This document shows positions 10,340-18,949 of a stretch of DNA of 64,000 bases, piece by piece (within the stretch, counting starts at the first letter, position 1; every line of letters begins with the position of its first letter). This DNA comes from Chryseobacterium fluminis. GTDB taxonomy: Bacteria; Bacteroidota; Bacteroidia; Flavobacteriales; Weeksellaceae. Under the pieces are notes generated by a model. That model was given only the letters and a program-made list of their open reading frames with translations. It did not search any database and had not been told where the DNA came from. The stretch spans positions 2,542,001 to 2,606,000 of the forward strand of contig NZ_CP111121.1 of NCBI RefSeq assembly GCF_026314945.1. Reading direction: 5' to 3'. Made by a program: the position numbers and the translations under genes.

Positions 10340-10365
10340 AAGCCCTAAGAAAATTCTTAAGGCTT
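10340..10365 (-). terminator. Terminator of the rlmD operon
   Basis: The minus strand reads AAGCCTTAAG-AATTTT-CTTAGGGCTT (one G-T pair) followed by TTTTTATTTTAT. It lies about 30 bases past the last gene of the operon. Confidence 0.75.
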
Positions 10366-10396
10366 CACGGGATATTTTTTACAACAATGCTGTATT

Positions 10397-11056
10397 CTAA
10401 AATTTGTAGGCAATACTCCATGCAAATCCCATATTGAACTTGGAAGAACTTTTCCCGAATCCCGGAATGATCATTGGCTGAATGTCATCCTGCTTCGTTG
10501 TGAATATCATATATTTTGGCTGAAGATTTACATCTATATAAAAATCAGATTCAAAGAGCTGAACACGCCCTCCAAGAGTTCCTTCCAGCCAGTATGATGA
10601 CTGTGATGAAGAAGGAAATGCTACAGAAGAGCTGCTCCCCCCATATCCACGCACCGGCACGGCCATATACTCCTGGGTGTAGAAAGACCCTCCTGCTTTA
10701 CCTCCTGCATAAAAACCATTAAAGGCGTTTTCTGCATCTTTGGCCAGCATATAAAACGCACCTAACTTTAAAAATGGGCCATTCGCTTTTACATCATAGC
10801 CATTTTTCTGATATATATTTTTATCAAAACCGGCCTCTGCCACAGCATGCAGATCCCCTTTTATTCGTGAAGAGATGAATCCCTGAAACAGTTGTCTGTC
10901 CGAAAAGAACGAAGCGCCCAAATTAAGAACATCAAAACCTACCATAAAATTCGGTTCATATTTCCATTTCTCTTTTTCCACTTCTTTGTTATCCTGCGCA
11001 AAACTCAGCAGGCTCATACAACTAAAAAAGAAGGTAAAGATTAGTCTTGTCTTCAT
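10397..11056 (-). CDS. DUF6048-type outer-membrane protein
   Basis: 219 residues with a signal peptide (MKTRLIFTFFFSCMSLLSFAQ). The remainder alternates short beta strands and turns and ends in an aromatic residue (SIAYKF), as expected of a small outer-membrane beta-barrel. From memory it matches the DUF6048 family, found next to DUF6452 and rlmD in flavobacteria. Its start overlaps the end of the DUF6452 gene by 35 bases, so the two are probably co-translated. Function unknown. Confidence 0.8.
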   Translation of the reverse strand: MKTRLIFTFFFSCMSLLSFAQDNKEVEKEKWKYEPNFMVGFDVLNLGASFFSDRQLFQGFISSRIKGDLHAVAEAGFDKNIYQKNGYDVKANGPFLKLGAFYMLAKDAENAFNGFYAGGKAGGSFYTQEYMAVPVRGYGGSSSSVAFPSSSQSSYWLEGTLGGRVQLFESDFYIDVNLQPKYMIFTTKQDDIQPMIIPGFGKSSSKFNMGFAWSIAYKF

Positions 11057-11498
11057 TCTCTATTTGATTTAATCCTAATTCCAGTTTCTGAACCGGGCTA
11101 GGCGTTACTAATTCTGAACTTAAATTTTCGTATGATTTCTTAATTCCACATCCGGGTGATACGTAGGTATTTTTAGTAGAATAGTTAACCCTTACCTTAG
11201 ATTCCGAGCCGTTGAGTCGTGTTTTAAAATAAAGATCTGTAAAAGGGGAATCGTCAACACGCAGTGGAATTAACCGGGATTCATTATTAGCCGTTTTCCC
11301 CAAAGCCACCTTACCAGACCCGTAATCTACAGATACATATAAAGAATCTACGATAAGCGTTTTGCCCGTTTCTGCATTTTTAAATGATACTTTCAATCTT
11401 GGAGTTCCTTCTCCGCTTTCACAGATATCATCATCTCCCCCACATGAAACCATGGTTCCAATGGCACAGATCAATAAAAGAAATTTAAAATACTTCAT
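11022..11498 (-). CDS. DUF6452-type lipoprotein
   Basis: 158 residues counted from the Met at 11498, which gives a lipoprotein signal (MKYFKFLLLICAIGTMVSC, lipid Cys 19) followed by GGDDD. An upstream Met at 11519 would add seven residues and spoil the signal. The rest is a beta-rich domain with a late Cys (SPGCGIKKSYENL). It matches the DUF6452 family as remembered. It sits between rlmD (31-base gap) and the DUF6048 gene, which it overlaps; the conserved neighbourhood suggests the two envelope proteins work together. Role unknown. Confidence 0.8.
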   Translation of the reverse strand: MKYFKFLLLICAIGTMVSCGGDDDICESGEGTPRLKVSFKNAETGKTLIVDSLYVSVDYGSGKVALGKTANNESRLIPLRVDDSPFTDLYFKTRLNGSESKVRVNYSTKNTYVSPGCGIKKSYENLSSELVTPSPVQKLELGLNQIENEDKTNLYLLF

Positions 11499-11529
11499 AT
11501 GAATAATCAGGAATTTCAAATTTAAATAA

Positions 11530-12942
11530 TTATTTTTTTATCAGTAATGCAATATTCTCTACGTGATGCGTTTGCGGAAACATATCTACCGGTAAGATTT
11601 TGACCAGTGTATAATGATCTTTCATTAAAGCAAGATCTCTCGCCTGGGTGGCAGAATTACAGCTTACATACACTACTTTTTCAGGAGCAAGCTTCAGGAT
11701 CTGCTCTACTACCTTCTGATGCATCCCATCTCTTGGTGGATCTGTGATCAATACATCTGCTTTCGGATGATTTTCCAGAAACTCGTCATTAAAGACATTT
11801 TTCATATCTCCACAGTAGAATGTAGTATTGGTAAGACCGTTAAGTTCGGCATGTTCGATAGCGGCATCGATGGCTTCCTGCACAGATTCGATTCCGATGA
11901 CCTGTTTTGCATTTCTTGCTACATATTGCGCAATAGTTCCTGTTCCAGTATACAAGTCATAAACTACTTCATCGCCTTTTAAATCTGCAAATTCAAGGGT
12001 CTTTCTATACAATTCCAGTGCCTGCTTATAGTTGGTCTGAAAGAATGACTTCGGACCTATTTTAAACTTCAGTCCGTCCATTTCTTCCATTAAAAATCCT
12101 TCTCCGGAATAGATATTCACCTGCAGATCATAGATGGAATCATTGGGTTTCGGATTGATCGCATAGACTAACGTTTTAATCTGTGGAAACTGGGCCAAAA
12201 GAAAATTGAAAAGGTTTTCTCTGTTTTCTTTTTCTTCTCTGTAAAGCTGGAAAAGAACCATCCATTCTCCTTTCGAATTCTGTCTCATCATTAATGTCCT
12301 CAGAAATCCTTCCTGATTTTTAACATCAAAGAAATCCAGACCTTGATCTACAGCGTATTTTTTAACCGCTAAACGGATCGCATTAGAAGGATCTTCCTGG
12401 AGATAACATTCTTTAAGGTCCAGGATCTTACTCCACATTCCCGGGATATGAAATCCTAAAGCATCCTTACTTCCAAAATTCTCCTCAGAACTGATCTCAT
12501 ATTGAGTGAGCCAACGAGCGTTCGAAAATGAAAATTCCATTTTATTTCTGTAAAAATACTGTTCTTCAGACCCTAAAATCGGAATAGTTTCAAAATCATC
12601 AATTCCTCCGATTCTTTTAATATTGTTATAAACTTCCTCCTGCTTGAAGTCCAGTTGCTTTTCATAACTCATATTCTGCCATTTGCAGCCCCCGCAAACT
12701 CCGAAATGAATACATCTGGGTTCTACTCTGTAAGGTGATCTTTCAAGGACTTCAACAGCTTCTCCCTCATAGTATTTCGACTTTGCCTTTTTCACTCTTA
12801 CATTCACAATGTCGCCTGGAATGGCTCCTGAAACAATAACTGTTTTTCCCTCTTCCGTTCTTCCAACCGCGACCCCTTTAGCTCCTGCATTCAAAAGCTT
12901 TATATTTTCAAGAACTAAATTATTCTTTTTTCTCTTACTCAT
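11530..12942 (-). CDS. rlmD: 23S rRNA (uracil-C5)-methyltransferase RlmD/RumA family
   Basis: 470 residues from the Met at 12942 (MSKRKKN); an upstream in-frame ATG at 12990 lies inside the TATTTTTG promoter box (12995-12988) and is rejected. Residues 1-66 form a TRAM RNA-binding domain. Cys 77, 83 and 86 (CIHFGVCGGCKWQ) plus a later Cys are the 4Fe-4S ligands. The C-terminal Rossmann methyltransferase has the SAM loop YDLYTGTGT, the DPPRDGMH motif and the catalytic Cys in VYVSCNSATQARDL. It transfers a methyl group to a uracil of 23S rRNA (U1939-type by family; exact site not derivable here). First gene of a three-gene operon. Confidence 0.93.
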   Translation of the reverse strand: MSKRKKNNLVLENIKLLNAGAKGVAVGRTEEGKTVIVSGAIPGDIVNVRVKKAKSKYYEGEAVEVLERSPYRVEPRCIHFGVCGGCKWQNMSYEKQLDFKQEEVYNNIKRIGGIDDFETIPILGSEEQYFYRNKMEFSFSNARWLTQYEISSEENFGSKDALGFHIPGMWSKILDLKECYLQEDPSNAIRLAVKKYAVDQGLDFFDVKNQEGFLRTLMMRQNSKGEWMVLFQLYREEKENRENLFNFLLAQFPQIKTLVYAINPKPNDSIYDLQVNIYSGEGFLMEEMDGLKFKIGPKSFFQTNYKQALELYRKTLEFADLKGDEVVYDLYTGTGTIAQYVARNAKQVIGIESVQEAIDAAIEHAELNGLTNTTFYCGDMKNVFNDEFLENHPKADVLITDPPRDGMHQKVVEQILKLAPEKVVYVSCNSATQARDLALMKDHYTLVKILPVDMFPQTHHVENIALLIKK

Positions 12943-13005
12943 TCTAAAATTTTCTATTTCCCAATAAAATCTTACGATTTCAATTTGCAAAAATACAACA
13001 AAAAA

Positions 13006-13027
13006 AACCTTATCCGTAGATAAGGTT
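13006..13027 (-). terminator. Terminator after the TlpA-like lipoprotein gene
   Basis: A perfect 9-base-pair stem AACCTTATC/GATAAGGTT with a 4-base loop. On the minus strand it is followed by TTTTTTT. Confidence 0.85.
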
Positions 13028-13048
13028 TCTATATATAATGAATTTAAA

Positions 13049-14602
13049 TTATTTTGTCTGAGCCGGTTGAGGATTCCCCTGCTGAGGAGCCTGCGCCGGA
13101 GGTACTGGCTGAACCGCTGACGGATCCATACCCTGCTGCTGTAACTGAGCGGTAGGATCTACTTTCGGGGCAGAAAGCCCTGTCTGCTTGTCTAGTACTG
13201 TAACCAATTCCGGATCACCAAGATTTACAAATGATCTCGCTGCAATTTTTCCGTCTTTATCTACAATAACAAAACAAGGAAGTTTAAATCCGTATACTCC
13301 GTATTTTTTTGCAATATCAGAATTCAAGCCTCCGTCAGCATAAACATTAGTTCCTGGAATTCCTTTTAATAAAGAACTGCTGGTCTTTGTGAATTGTTCT
13401 TTTGTATCATCTACGTTTACAAAAATAAAATTCATTTTAGATTTGTAGAAGTTAACCACCTCTTTCAAAACCGGAACAGTAGCTTCTCCTATATAAGGAT
13501 TCCAAGATGCATAAAATACCAACATATAGGGTTTTCCTTTGTTCTCTGAAAGCTTATATGTTTTTCCGTCCTGTTTAAGTAATGATGCATCCTGAGCCGG
13601 TTCCCCAACTTTAGGACCGCTTACAGCAATCTGAATTTTTTCTAAATCGCTTTTAATGGTAGCATCTTTAATATCATCAGAAATAATTTTTTTGAGTTTA
13701 TCGGTAGTTTTAGCCGGAGTTCCGGGATGAATATCCGATTGAGCCATCACAAAAGCCAGGAGATAATCCTTCGTTGTCTGGGAAAGATCTTTTTTACCTT
13801 TCAAAAATTCATTGAATAATTCTGAAGTCGTAATGTCTGTTTTTCCTTTGCTTTTTGCTTCAGCATATTTCTGGAAGTCAGGACTCATTTTTGATAAAAG
13901 GTAGCTTCTGTATGCAGGATTTTCTTTTACCATCTGATCTTTATTTTCCTGTAACTTATTTTCGTAATCGGTAAAAACTTTAGATACCTTGAAAGAAGGG
14001 TTCCCCGACATCTGCCCTTTCGTCATTTCGTATTGACTCATAATGGAAAGGATGGTGCTTGCAATATCATTTTTCTTCCAGGCAACCACTTCATTATCCG
14101 GACTGAATTTTTTAACATTTTCGTCAATGTTTTTTTCAACATCGGTTTGTACTTTCTGTACACCCCTAATAAAAGTTTTCTCATCTTTGGTCATCAGCTC
14201 TCTCATATTAACAGTTTGAGCATAGTTACCCAGATATTTCTGAGTGGCTGTAAAGAAATCATTATTCTTTTTAGCATCACCTGTGATCACATATTCAGTA
14301 GGGAAAGTCAGTCCGTTCCCTGAAATTTCAAGCGTCTGACCGCCTTTTAAATATACCAAATTCTGTTTTCCCCCATAAGAAATTACGTACATCCCATTTT
14401 TAGGAGCCTCAAAGCTTCCTGCAAATGTTCCGTCATTCTTCATTCCGATATTGGCCAACGGTAAAGTGGCAACACCTGACGCTTCAATAAACTCGATTCT
14501 TTCTAATGGAGATCCTCCTGTGATTTTTCCTTTTACTTCAACTTTTTTAGAGCAAGACATCGCAAAAACAGCGATGATAAACAATAAAAGATATTTTTTC
14601 AT
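13049..14602 (-). CDS. TlpA/AhpC-like thioredoxin-fold lipoprotein lacking the CXXC motif
   Basis: 517 residues from the Met at 14602, with a lipoprotein signal (lipid Cys 17, AMSC). The N-terminal part (about 20-120) resembles the DUF4369 beta domain found in Bacteroidetes TlpA-family proteins; a helical middle follows; residues about 335-480 form a thioredoxin fold (FYASW...FIFVNVDD...FKLPCFVIVDKDGK). Where active thioredoxins have WCxxC, this protein has W-NPYI (368-371), so it cannot be a standard disulphide reductase. The tail is rich in Pro, Gln and Ala. A promoter lies directly upstream and a terminator follows, so it is a single-gene unit. Possibly a periplasm-facing chaperone or structural protein; inference. 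Confidence 0.85.
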   Translation of the reverse strand: MKKYLLLFIIAVFAMSCSKKVEVKGKITGGSPLERIEFIEASGVATLPLANIGMKNDGTFAGSFEAPKNGMYVISYGGKQNLVYLKGGQTLEISGNGLTFPTEYVITGDAKKNNDFFTATQKYLGNYAQTVNMRELMTKDEKTFIRGVQKVQTDVEKNIDENVKKFSPDNEVVAWKKNDIASTILSIMSQYEMTKGQMSGNPSFKVSKVFTDYENKLQENKDQMVKENPAYRSYLLSKMSPDFQKYAEAKSKGKTDITTSELFNEFLKGKKDLSQTTKDYLLAFVMAQSDIHPGTPAKTTDKLKKIISDDIKDATIKSDLEKIQIAVSGPKVGEPAQDASLLKQDGKTYKLSENKGKPYMLVFYASWNPYIGEATVPVLKEVVNFYKSKMNFIFVNVDDTKEQFTKTSSSLLKGIPGTNVYADGGLNSDIAKKYGVYGFKLPCFVIVDKDGKIAARSFVNLGDPELVTVLDKQTGLSAPKVDPTAQLQQQGMDPSAVQPVPPAQAPQQGNPQPAQTK

Positions 14603-14621
14603 TTTGAATTTTATAATTACG

Positions 14622-14653
14622 CAAAAATAAGTTTTTAGATATACTAAATGCAA
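14622..14653 (-). promoter_or_regulatory. Promoter of the TlpA-like lipoprotein gene
   Basis: The minus strand shows TTG (14653-14651), 21 bases, then TATTTTTG (14629-14622), 20 bases before the ATG at 14602. Confidence 0.6.
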
Positions 14654-14683
14654 TTAAATAGTACTTTTATGAAAGATTTAACT

Positions 14684-14718
14684 AAAAAAAATCGCCATCC
14701 GGTGAGGAGACGATTTTT
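14684..14718 (-). terminator. Terminator of the sdh operon
   Basis: An outer stem AAAAAATCG/CGATTTTTT closes a loop with an internal GC-rich pairing. T tracts on both strands make it potentially bidirectional. It is 20 bases past the sdhB stop. Confidence 0.7.
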
Positions 14719-14737
14719 TATGATATCTTAATGCAGA

Positions 14738-15505
14738 TTATCCTCTGTCAGCAAGCGCTGCCATGTATTCTCTGTTCATTCTGGCAATATTTTCCAAAGA
14801 GATTCCTTTTGGACATTCCACTTCACAAGCACCCGTGTTTGAACAGTTACCGAAACCTTCTTCGTCCATCGCTTTCACCATATTCAGAACTCTTCTTTTG
14901 GCTTCTACCCTACCTTGAGGTAAAAGAGCATACTGAGAAACCTTAGCTCCTACGAATAGCATCGCAGATCCGTTTTTACACGAAGCGACACAGGCTCCGC
15001 ATGAGATACACGCAGCAGCATCCATCGCTTTGTCTGCATCTTCTTTAGGTACCGGAATAGCATTGGCATCCAAAGTATTTCCTGAGGTATTCACTGAAAT
15101 GAACCCACCGGCAGCCATAATCCGGTCAAATGCACTTCTGTCTACTATTAAATCTTTAATAACCGGGAAAGCAGCACTTCTCCAAGGTTCAATAACGATG
15201 GTTTCACCGTCTTTGAACATTCTCATGTGAAGCTGACAGGTTGTGATTCCTGTATCCGGACCATGTGCTCTACCATTGATGTAAAGAGAACACATCCCGC
15301 AGATTCCTTCACGACAGTCGTGATCGAAAGCGATAGGCTCTTTTCCTTCGTTAATAAGATTTTCGTTCAGGATGTCCAGCATTTCTAAGAATGAAGAATC
15401 TGTGGAAACATCCGATATTTTATAAGTCTCAAACTGACCTTTAGATTTGTTATTTTTTTGTCTCCAAATTTTCAGCGTAAGATGTAAGCCTTTTTTTGCA
15501 CTCAT
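14738..15505 (-). CDS. sdhB: Succinate dehydrogenase/fumarate reductase iron-sulfur subunit
   Basis: 255 residues. The N-terminal ferredoxin-like domain carries the 2Fe-2S ligands in [19 protein letters not shown] and the later TTCQLHM. The C-terminal domain carries the 4Fe-4S and 3Fe-4S ligands in [15 protein letters not shown] and [17 protein letters not shown]. It passes electrons from the flavin of SdhA to the haem/quinone subunit SdhC, linking the TCA cycle to menaquinone. Last gene of the sdh operon, separated from sdhA by a short extra gene. The sequence resembles the type B (Bacteroidetes/Wolinella-like) enzymes rather than the E. coli type. Confidence 0.96.
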   Translation of the reverse strand: MSAKKGLHLTLKIWRQKNNKSKGQFETYKISDVSTDSSFLEMLDILNENLINEGKEPIAFDHDCREGICGMCSLYINGRAHGPDTGITTCQLHMRMFKDGETIVIEPWRSAAFPVIKDLIVDRSAFDRIMAAGGFISVNTSGNTLDANAIPVPKEDADKAMDAAACISCGACVASCKNGSAMLFVGAKVSQYALLPQGRVEAKRRVLNMVKAMDEEGFGNCSNTGACEVECPKGISLENIARMNREYMAALADRG

Positions 15506-15529
15506 AATGTTATATTTATTGGTTGGAGA

Positions 15530-16111
15530 TTATTTGTTTTTTTCCGGTTTATCAGCATTTTCAAATTTCATATCTGAAGTTAGAACTGCAATTTTGGTTG
15601 AGTTTTTATTTTTTAACTCCTGATATTTTTCTATTGCCTTAGCAACATTTTCAGATTTATCGTCCTGTAATTTCTCGTATACTTTTTTAGTATCTCCTTT
15701 AATAATCTGATAAAAAAGTTTTTTGTCTCTGAATTCTGTAGGTTTCAGAGGTTTCAGATTGACACCGGCAACAAAAGCTCCCATTTGTCCTTCTGCATTG
15801 ATAACATATACAGAATTAGGTTCAAGATTGGCTTCCACATAATCTCTATTCTCTGCACCGGCCCAAAACACATGTTCTCCCGGCTCACATTCGTAAACCA
15901 GATATTTACCCGATGAAATAGGTCCCAGAAAAAGATCTTTGTCGTACACTCTGAAATTAATTAACATCCCGGCACCGGTTTTTAAGATATAAACCAACGA
16001 TTTTCCTTCGGAAGGCTTATCAATAGGCTGAGTCGTTACTTTCTGTGCGAAAATCGTAGAAAACCCCAAGAGGACTACAAAAAATAATGATACTTTTTTT
16101 AAAATCTCCAT
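15530..16111 (-). CDS. DUF2846-like exported protein inside the sdh operon
   Basis: 193 residues with a signal peptide (MEILKKVSLFFVVLLGFSTIFAQ). Residues about 35-110 show the pattern of DUF2846-type domains (LVYILKTGAGMLINFRVYD, then a 'G.YLVYECEPGEH' strand-turn), a beta-rich fold of unknown function. The C-terminal third is charged and helical, with many Lys. The gene sits 5 bases after sdhA and 24 bases before sdhB, so it is certainly co-transcribed with them. No catalytic residues are recognisable. It could help assemble or protect the membrane complex, or just use the operon for expression level; the family call is moderate. Confidence 0.75.
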   Translation of the reverse strand: MEILKKVSLFFVVLLGFSTIFAQKVTTQPIDKPSEGKSLVYILKTGAGMLINFRVYDKDLFLGPISSGKYLVYECEPGEHVFWAGAENRDYVEANLEPNSVYVINAEGQMGAFVAGVNLKPLKPTEFRDKKLFYQIIKGDTKKVYEKLQDDKSENVAKAIEKYQELKNKNSTKIAVLTSDMKFENADKPEKNK

Positions 16112-16116
16112 ATCTA

Positions 16117-18129
16117 TTATTTGTAACTTCTTGCTTTAACTTCAATATTTTCGTAGATCAGATCTTCTTTATGCAGAACTTCCGTTGTGATATCATCTGT
16201 CTGATATTCCCAGGCACCTACGTATTTGAAGTTAACATCATCTCTTTCTGCTTCACCTTCAGGAGTAGCATGATCTTCTCTGAAATGCCCTCCACAAGAT
16301 TCGTTTCTGTGTAATGCATCGATTGCCATTAATTGTCCCAGTTCAATGAAGTCTGCGACTCTGAAAGCTTTTTCAAGTTCAGTATTCATTCCATCAGCAT
16401 CACCAGGGACCTTTACATCTGCCCAGAATTCTTTTTTCACCTGTGCAATTTCAGCAATAGCTTCTTTCAATCCTTCAGGAGTTCTTCCCATTCCTACTTT
16501 ATTCCACATAATGTGTCCTAATTTTTTGTGGAAGTGATCTACTGAATACTTTCCTTTATTATTTAAGAAGAAATTGATCTTATCTTTAATTTCTTTTTCA
16601 GCCTGATCAAATTCACCGGAAGTCGTAGGGATCGTTCCTGTTCTGATGTCTGCTGAAAGATAATCTGCAATGGTATAAGGAAGAACGAAATATCCGTCTG
16701 CCAAACCTTGCATCAAAGCAGAAGCTCCCAATCTGTTCGCTCCGTGATCCGAGAAGTTTGCTTCACCGATTACGAAACATCCGGGAATGGTAGACTGTAA
16801 ATTATAATCAACCCAAACACCACCCATTGTGTAGTGTACTGCAGGATAGATTTTCATTGGGGTTTTATAAGGATCATCAGCAGTAATTTTTTCGTACATG
16901 ACGAATAAGTTACCGTATTTTTCCTCGATCCAGGCTTTTCCTAAATCATAGATCTGCTGATCTGTAGGATTATGGATATGTTTTTCGATAGCAGCTTCTT
17001 TACCTTTTTTAATGATCTCGGTAGAGAAATCCAGGTAAACCCCTTCCTTAGTATCATTATTTTCTATCCCGAAACCAGCATCGCATCTTTCTTTACCGGC
17101 TCTCGACGCAACGTCTCTTGGTACCAGGTTTCCGAATGCAGGATATCTTCTCTCCAGATAATAATCTCTATCCTCTTCTTTAATATTTTCAGGTCTCAAT
17201 TTACCCTCTCTGATCGCTACGGAATCTTCAATTTTCTTAGGGACCCAGATTCTTCCGGAGTTTCTTAGTGACTCAGACATCAAAGTCAGTTTAGACTGCT
17301 GTGTTCCATGAACAGGAATACAGGTCGGGTGAATCTGTACATAGCAAGGATTTGCAAAATACGCTCCCTTTTTATGAATTTTCCAGGCTGCAGAGACATT
17401 TGAACCCATAGCATTGGTAGAAAGAAAATATACATTTCCATAACCTCCCGAAGCGATAACAACAGCGTGAGCAGAATGTCTTTCAATCTCCCCTGTTACT
17501 AAATTTCTTGCGATGATTCCTCTGGCTTTCCCGTCTACGATTACAAGATCTAACATCTCGTGACGGTTATACATCTTGATTCTGCCTTTACCGATCTGAC
17601 GGCTCATCGCAGAATACGCTCCTAACAATAGCTGTTGGCCCGTCTGCCCTTTTGCATAGAACGTTCTTTTTACCTGAACCCCGCCGAATGAACGGTTATC
17701 CAGCTGGCCGCCGTAATCTCTTCCGAAAGGAACTCCCTGAGAAACACACTGGTCGATAATATTTGCAGAAACTTCAGCTAATCTGTAAACGTTGGCCTCT
17801 CTCGCTCTGTAGTCACCCCCTTTGATGGTATCATAGAACAATCGGTAGGTAGAGTCACCGTCACCCTGATAGTTTTTAGCAGCGTTAATTCCCCCCTGAG
17901 CAGCAATAGAGTGTGCTCTTCTCGGAGAATCCTGATAACAGAATGCCTTCACATTATACCCCTGCTCAGCCAGAGTAGCTGCAGCAGAACCTCCTGCCAA
18001 ACCTGTACCTACAACAATAATATCAATTTTGTCTCTGTTGTTGGGTGCAACAAGGTTCATATGGTCTTTATGATTTTTCCATTTATCCTTTAACGGACCT
18101 GCTGGAATTTTTGAATCTAATTTACTCAT
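16117..18129 (-). CDS. sdhA: Succinate dehydrogenase/fumarate reductase flavoprotein subunit
   Basis: 670 residues. The FAD-binding motif [19 protein letters not shown] is near residue 40, followed by [21 protein letters not shown], where a His carries covalent FAD in the family. The catalytic/substrate region [16 protein letters not shown] and the C-terminal [10 protein letters not shown]...[21 protein letters not shown] are complete. It oxidises succinate to fumarate (or the reverse) at the cytoplasmic face of the inner membrane. Length fits the type B flavoproteins. It starts 16 bases after sdhC. Confidence 0.97.
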   Translation of the reverse strand: MSKLDSKIPAGPLKDKWKNHKDHMNLVAPNNRDKIDIIVVGTGLAGGSAAATLAEQGYNVKAFCYQDSPRRAHSIAAQGGINAAKNYQGDGDSTYRLFYDTIKGGDYRAREANVYRLAEVSANIIDQCVSQGVPFGRDYGGQLDNRSFGGVQVKRTFYAKGQTGQQLLLGAYSAMSRQIGKGRIKMYNRHEMLDLVIVDGKARGIIARNLVTGEIERHSAHAVVIASGGYGNVYFLSTNAMGSNVSAAWKIHKKGAYFANPCYVQIHPTCIPVHGTQQSKLTLMSESLRNSGRIWVPKKIEDSVAIREGKLRPENIKEEDRDYYLERRYPAFGNLVPRDVASRAGKERCDAGFGIENNDTKEGVYLDFSTEIIKKGKEAAIEKHIHNPTDQQIYDLGKAWIEEKYGNLFVMYEKITADDPYKTPMKIYPAVHYTMGGVWVDYNLQSTIPGCFVIGEANFSDHGANRLGASALMQGLADGYFVLPYTIADYLSADIRTGTIPTTSGEFDQAEKEIKDKINFFLNNKGKYSVDHFHKKLGHIMWNKVGMGRTPEGLKEAIAEIAQVKKEFWADVKVPGDADGMNTELEKAFRVADFIELGQLMAIDALHRNESCGGHFREDHATPEGEAERDDVNFKYVGAWEYQTDDITTEVLHKEDLIYENIEVKARSYK

Positions 18130-18145
18130 AAGTATATTGATATTA

Positions 18146-18808
18146 TTATTGAGTTATAAAATGAAAAATTGCGATAAATACAAAACCAGCTGGAATAAGG
18201 ATCGAATACCATTTTCCGAAAGCCATTATTACAGGTGTATATTTTGGATGTCTCGCTCCGATGGACTGAAAAGACGATTGGAAGCCATGTCCCAAATGCA
18301 GTCCCAATAAAATGAAGGAAATAATATACAGAACCACTCTCCAGATATCTGCAAATTTTGCATGAAGATCTCCCCAGAAACGTGTTTCTTCAACAGGCAG
18401 TCCGTCCACATATTTATAATTCATTTCATGTAACCAGAAATCATATAAATGAAGAAAGATAAAAGCCAGAACCACCGCCCCTGAAATAATCATATTTCGT
18501 GACATCCATGTAGAGTTGTTAGACGGATTGTTTGATTCATATCTTACCGGACGCGCCTTTTGGTTTTTAATTTCCAGCACAAAGCCCATTACAAAGTGAA
18601 AAATTACAGCAAACATTAAAACCGGCTGCATTATAAATTGAATAAGAGGATTATACCCCATAAATTGCGAAGCATTGTTGTAAGCATCTTCACCGAAAAC
18701 CGATAAAAGGTTTACAGAAAGGTGCATCACCAGAAATATCAGCAAAAATAGAGCTGACAATGCCATAGCATATTTTCTACCTATTGTAGAACTCGTTAAA
18801 CCTGCCAT
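18146..18808 (-). CDS. sdhC: Succinate dehydrogenase cytochrome b558 subunit
   Basis: 220 residues with five hydrophobic segments, typical of the single-polypeptide, di-haem b subunit of type B succinate:quinone reductases. Conserved His residues sit in helices ([52 protein letters not shown]) and are the likely haem ligands. It anchors SdhA-SdhB and reduces menaquinone. First gene of the operon. A strong promoter match and a CRP/FNR-like palindrome lie just upstream. Confidence 0.95.
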   Translation of the reverse strand: MAGLTSSTIGRKYAMALSALFLLIFLVMHLSVNLLSVFGEDAYNNASQFMGYNPLIQFIMQPVLMFAVIFHFVMGFVLEIKNQKARPVRYESNNPSNNSTWMSRNMIISGAVVLAFIFLHLYDFWLHEMNYKYVDGLPVEETRFWGDLHAKFADIWRVVLYIISFILLGLHLGHGFQSSFQSIGARHPKYTPVIMAFGKWYSILIPAGFVFIAIFHFITQ

Positions 18809-18831
18809 ATAAGTTTAAATTTGATTTTCCA

Positions 18832-18860
18832 CAAAATTAAGAAATGTTAACTACATCAAA
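18832..18860 (-). promoter_or_regulatory. Promoter of the sdhC-sdhA-x-sdhB operon
   Basis: The minus strand shows TTTTTG, exactly 17 bases, then TAATTTTG (18839-18832). Transcription would start near 18827, giving an untranslated leader of about 20 bases before the sdhC ATG at 18808. Confidence 0.7.
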
Positions 18861-18862
18861 AA

Positions 18863-18876
18863 GTGAGAAATCTCAC
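18863..18876. promoter_or_regulatory. CRP/FNR-like operator upstream of sdhC
   Basis: GTGAGAAATCTCAC is a palindrome with half-sites GTGA and TCAC six bases apart, the spacing of CRP/FNR-family sites. It lies just upstream of the -33 element, centred about 42 bases before the predicted start of transcription, the position used by class II activators. Confidence 0.45.
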
Positions 18877-18949
18877 AATTATACAGTTTGTAATCTTTCT
18901 AAATAAGAAGCTTACGGTGATCCATAAATAAAATACAAAAAACCATCGT

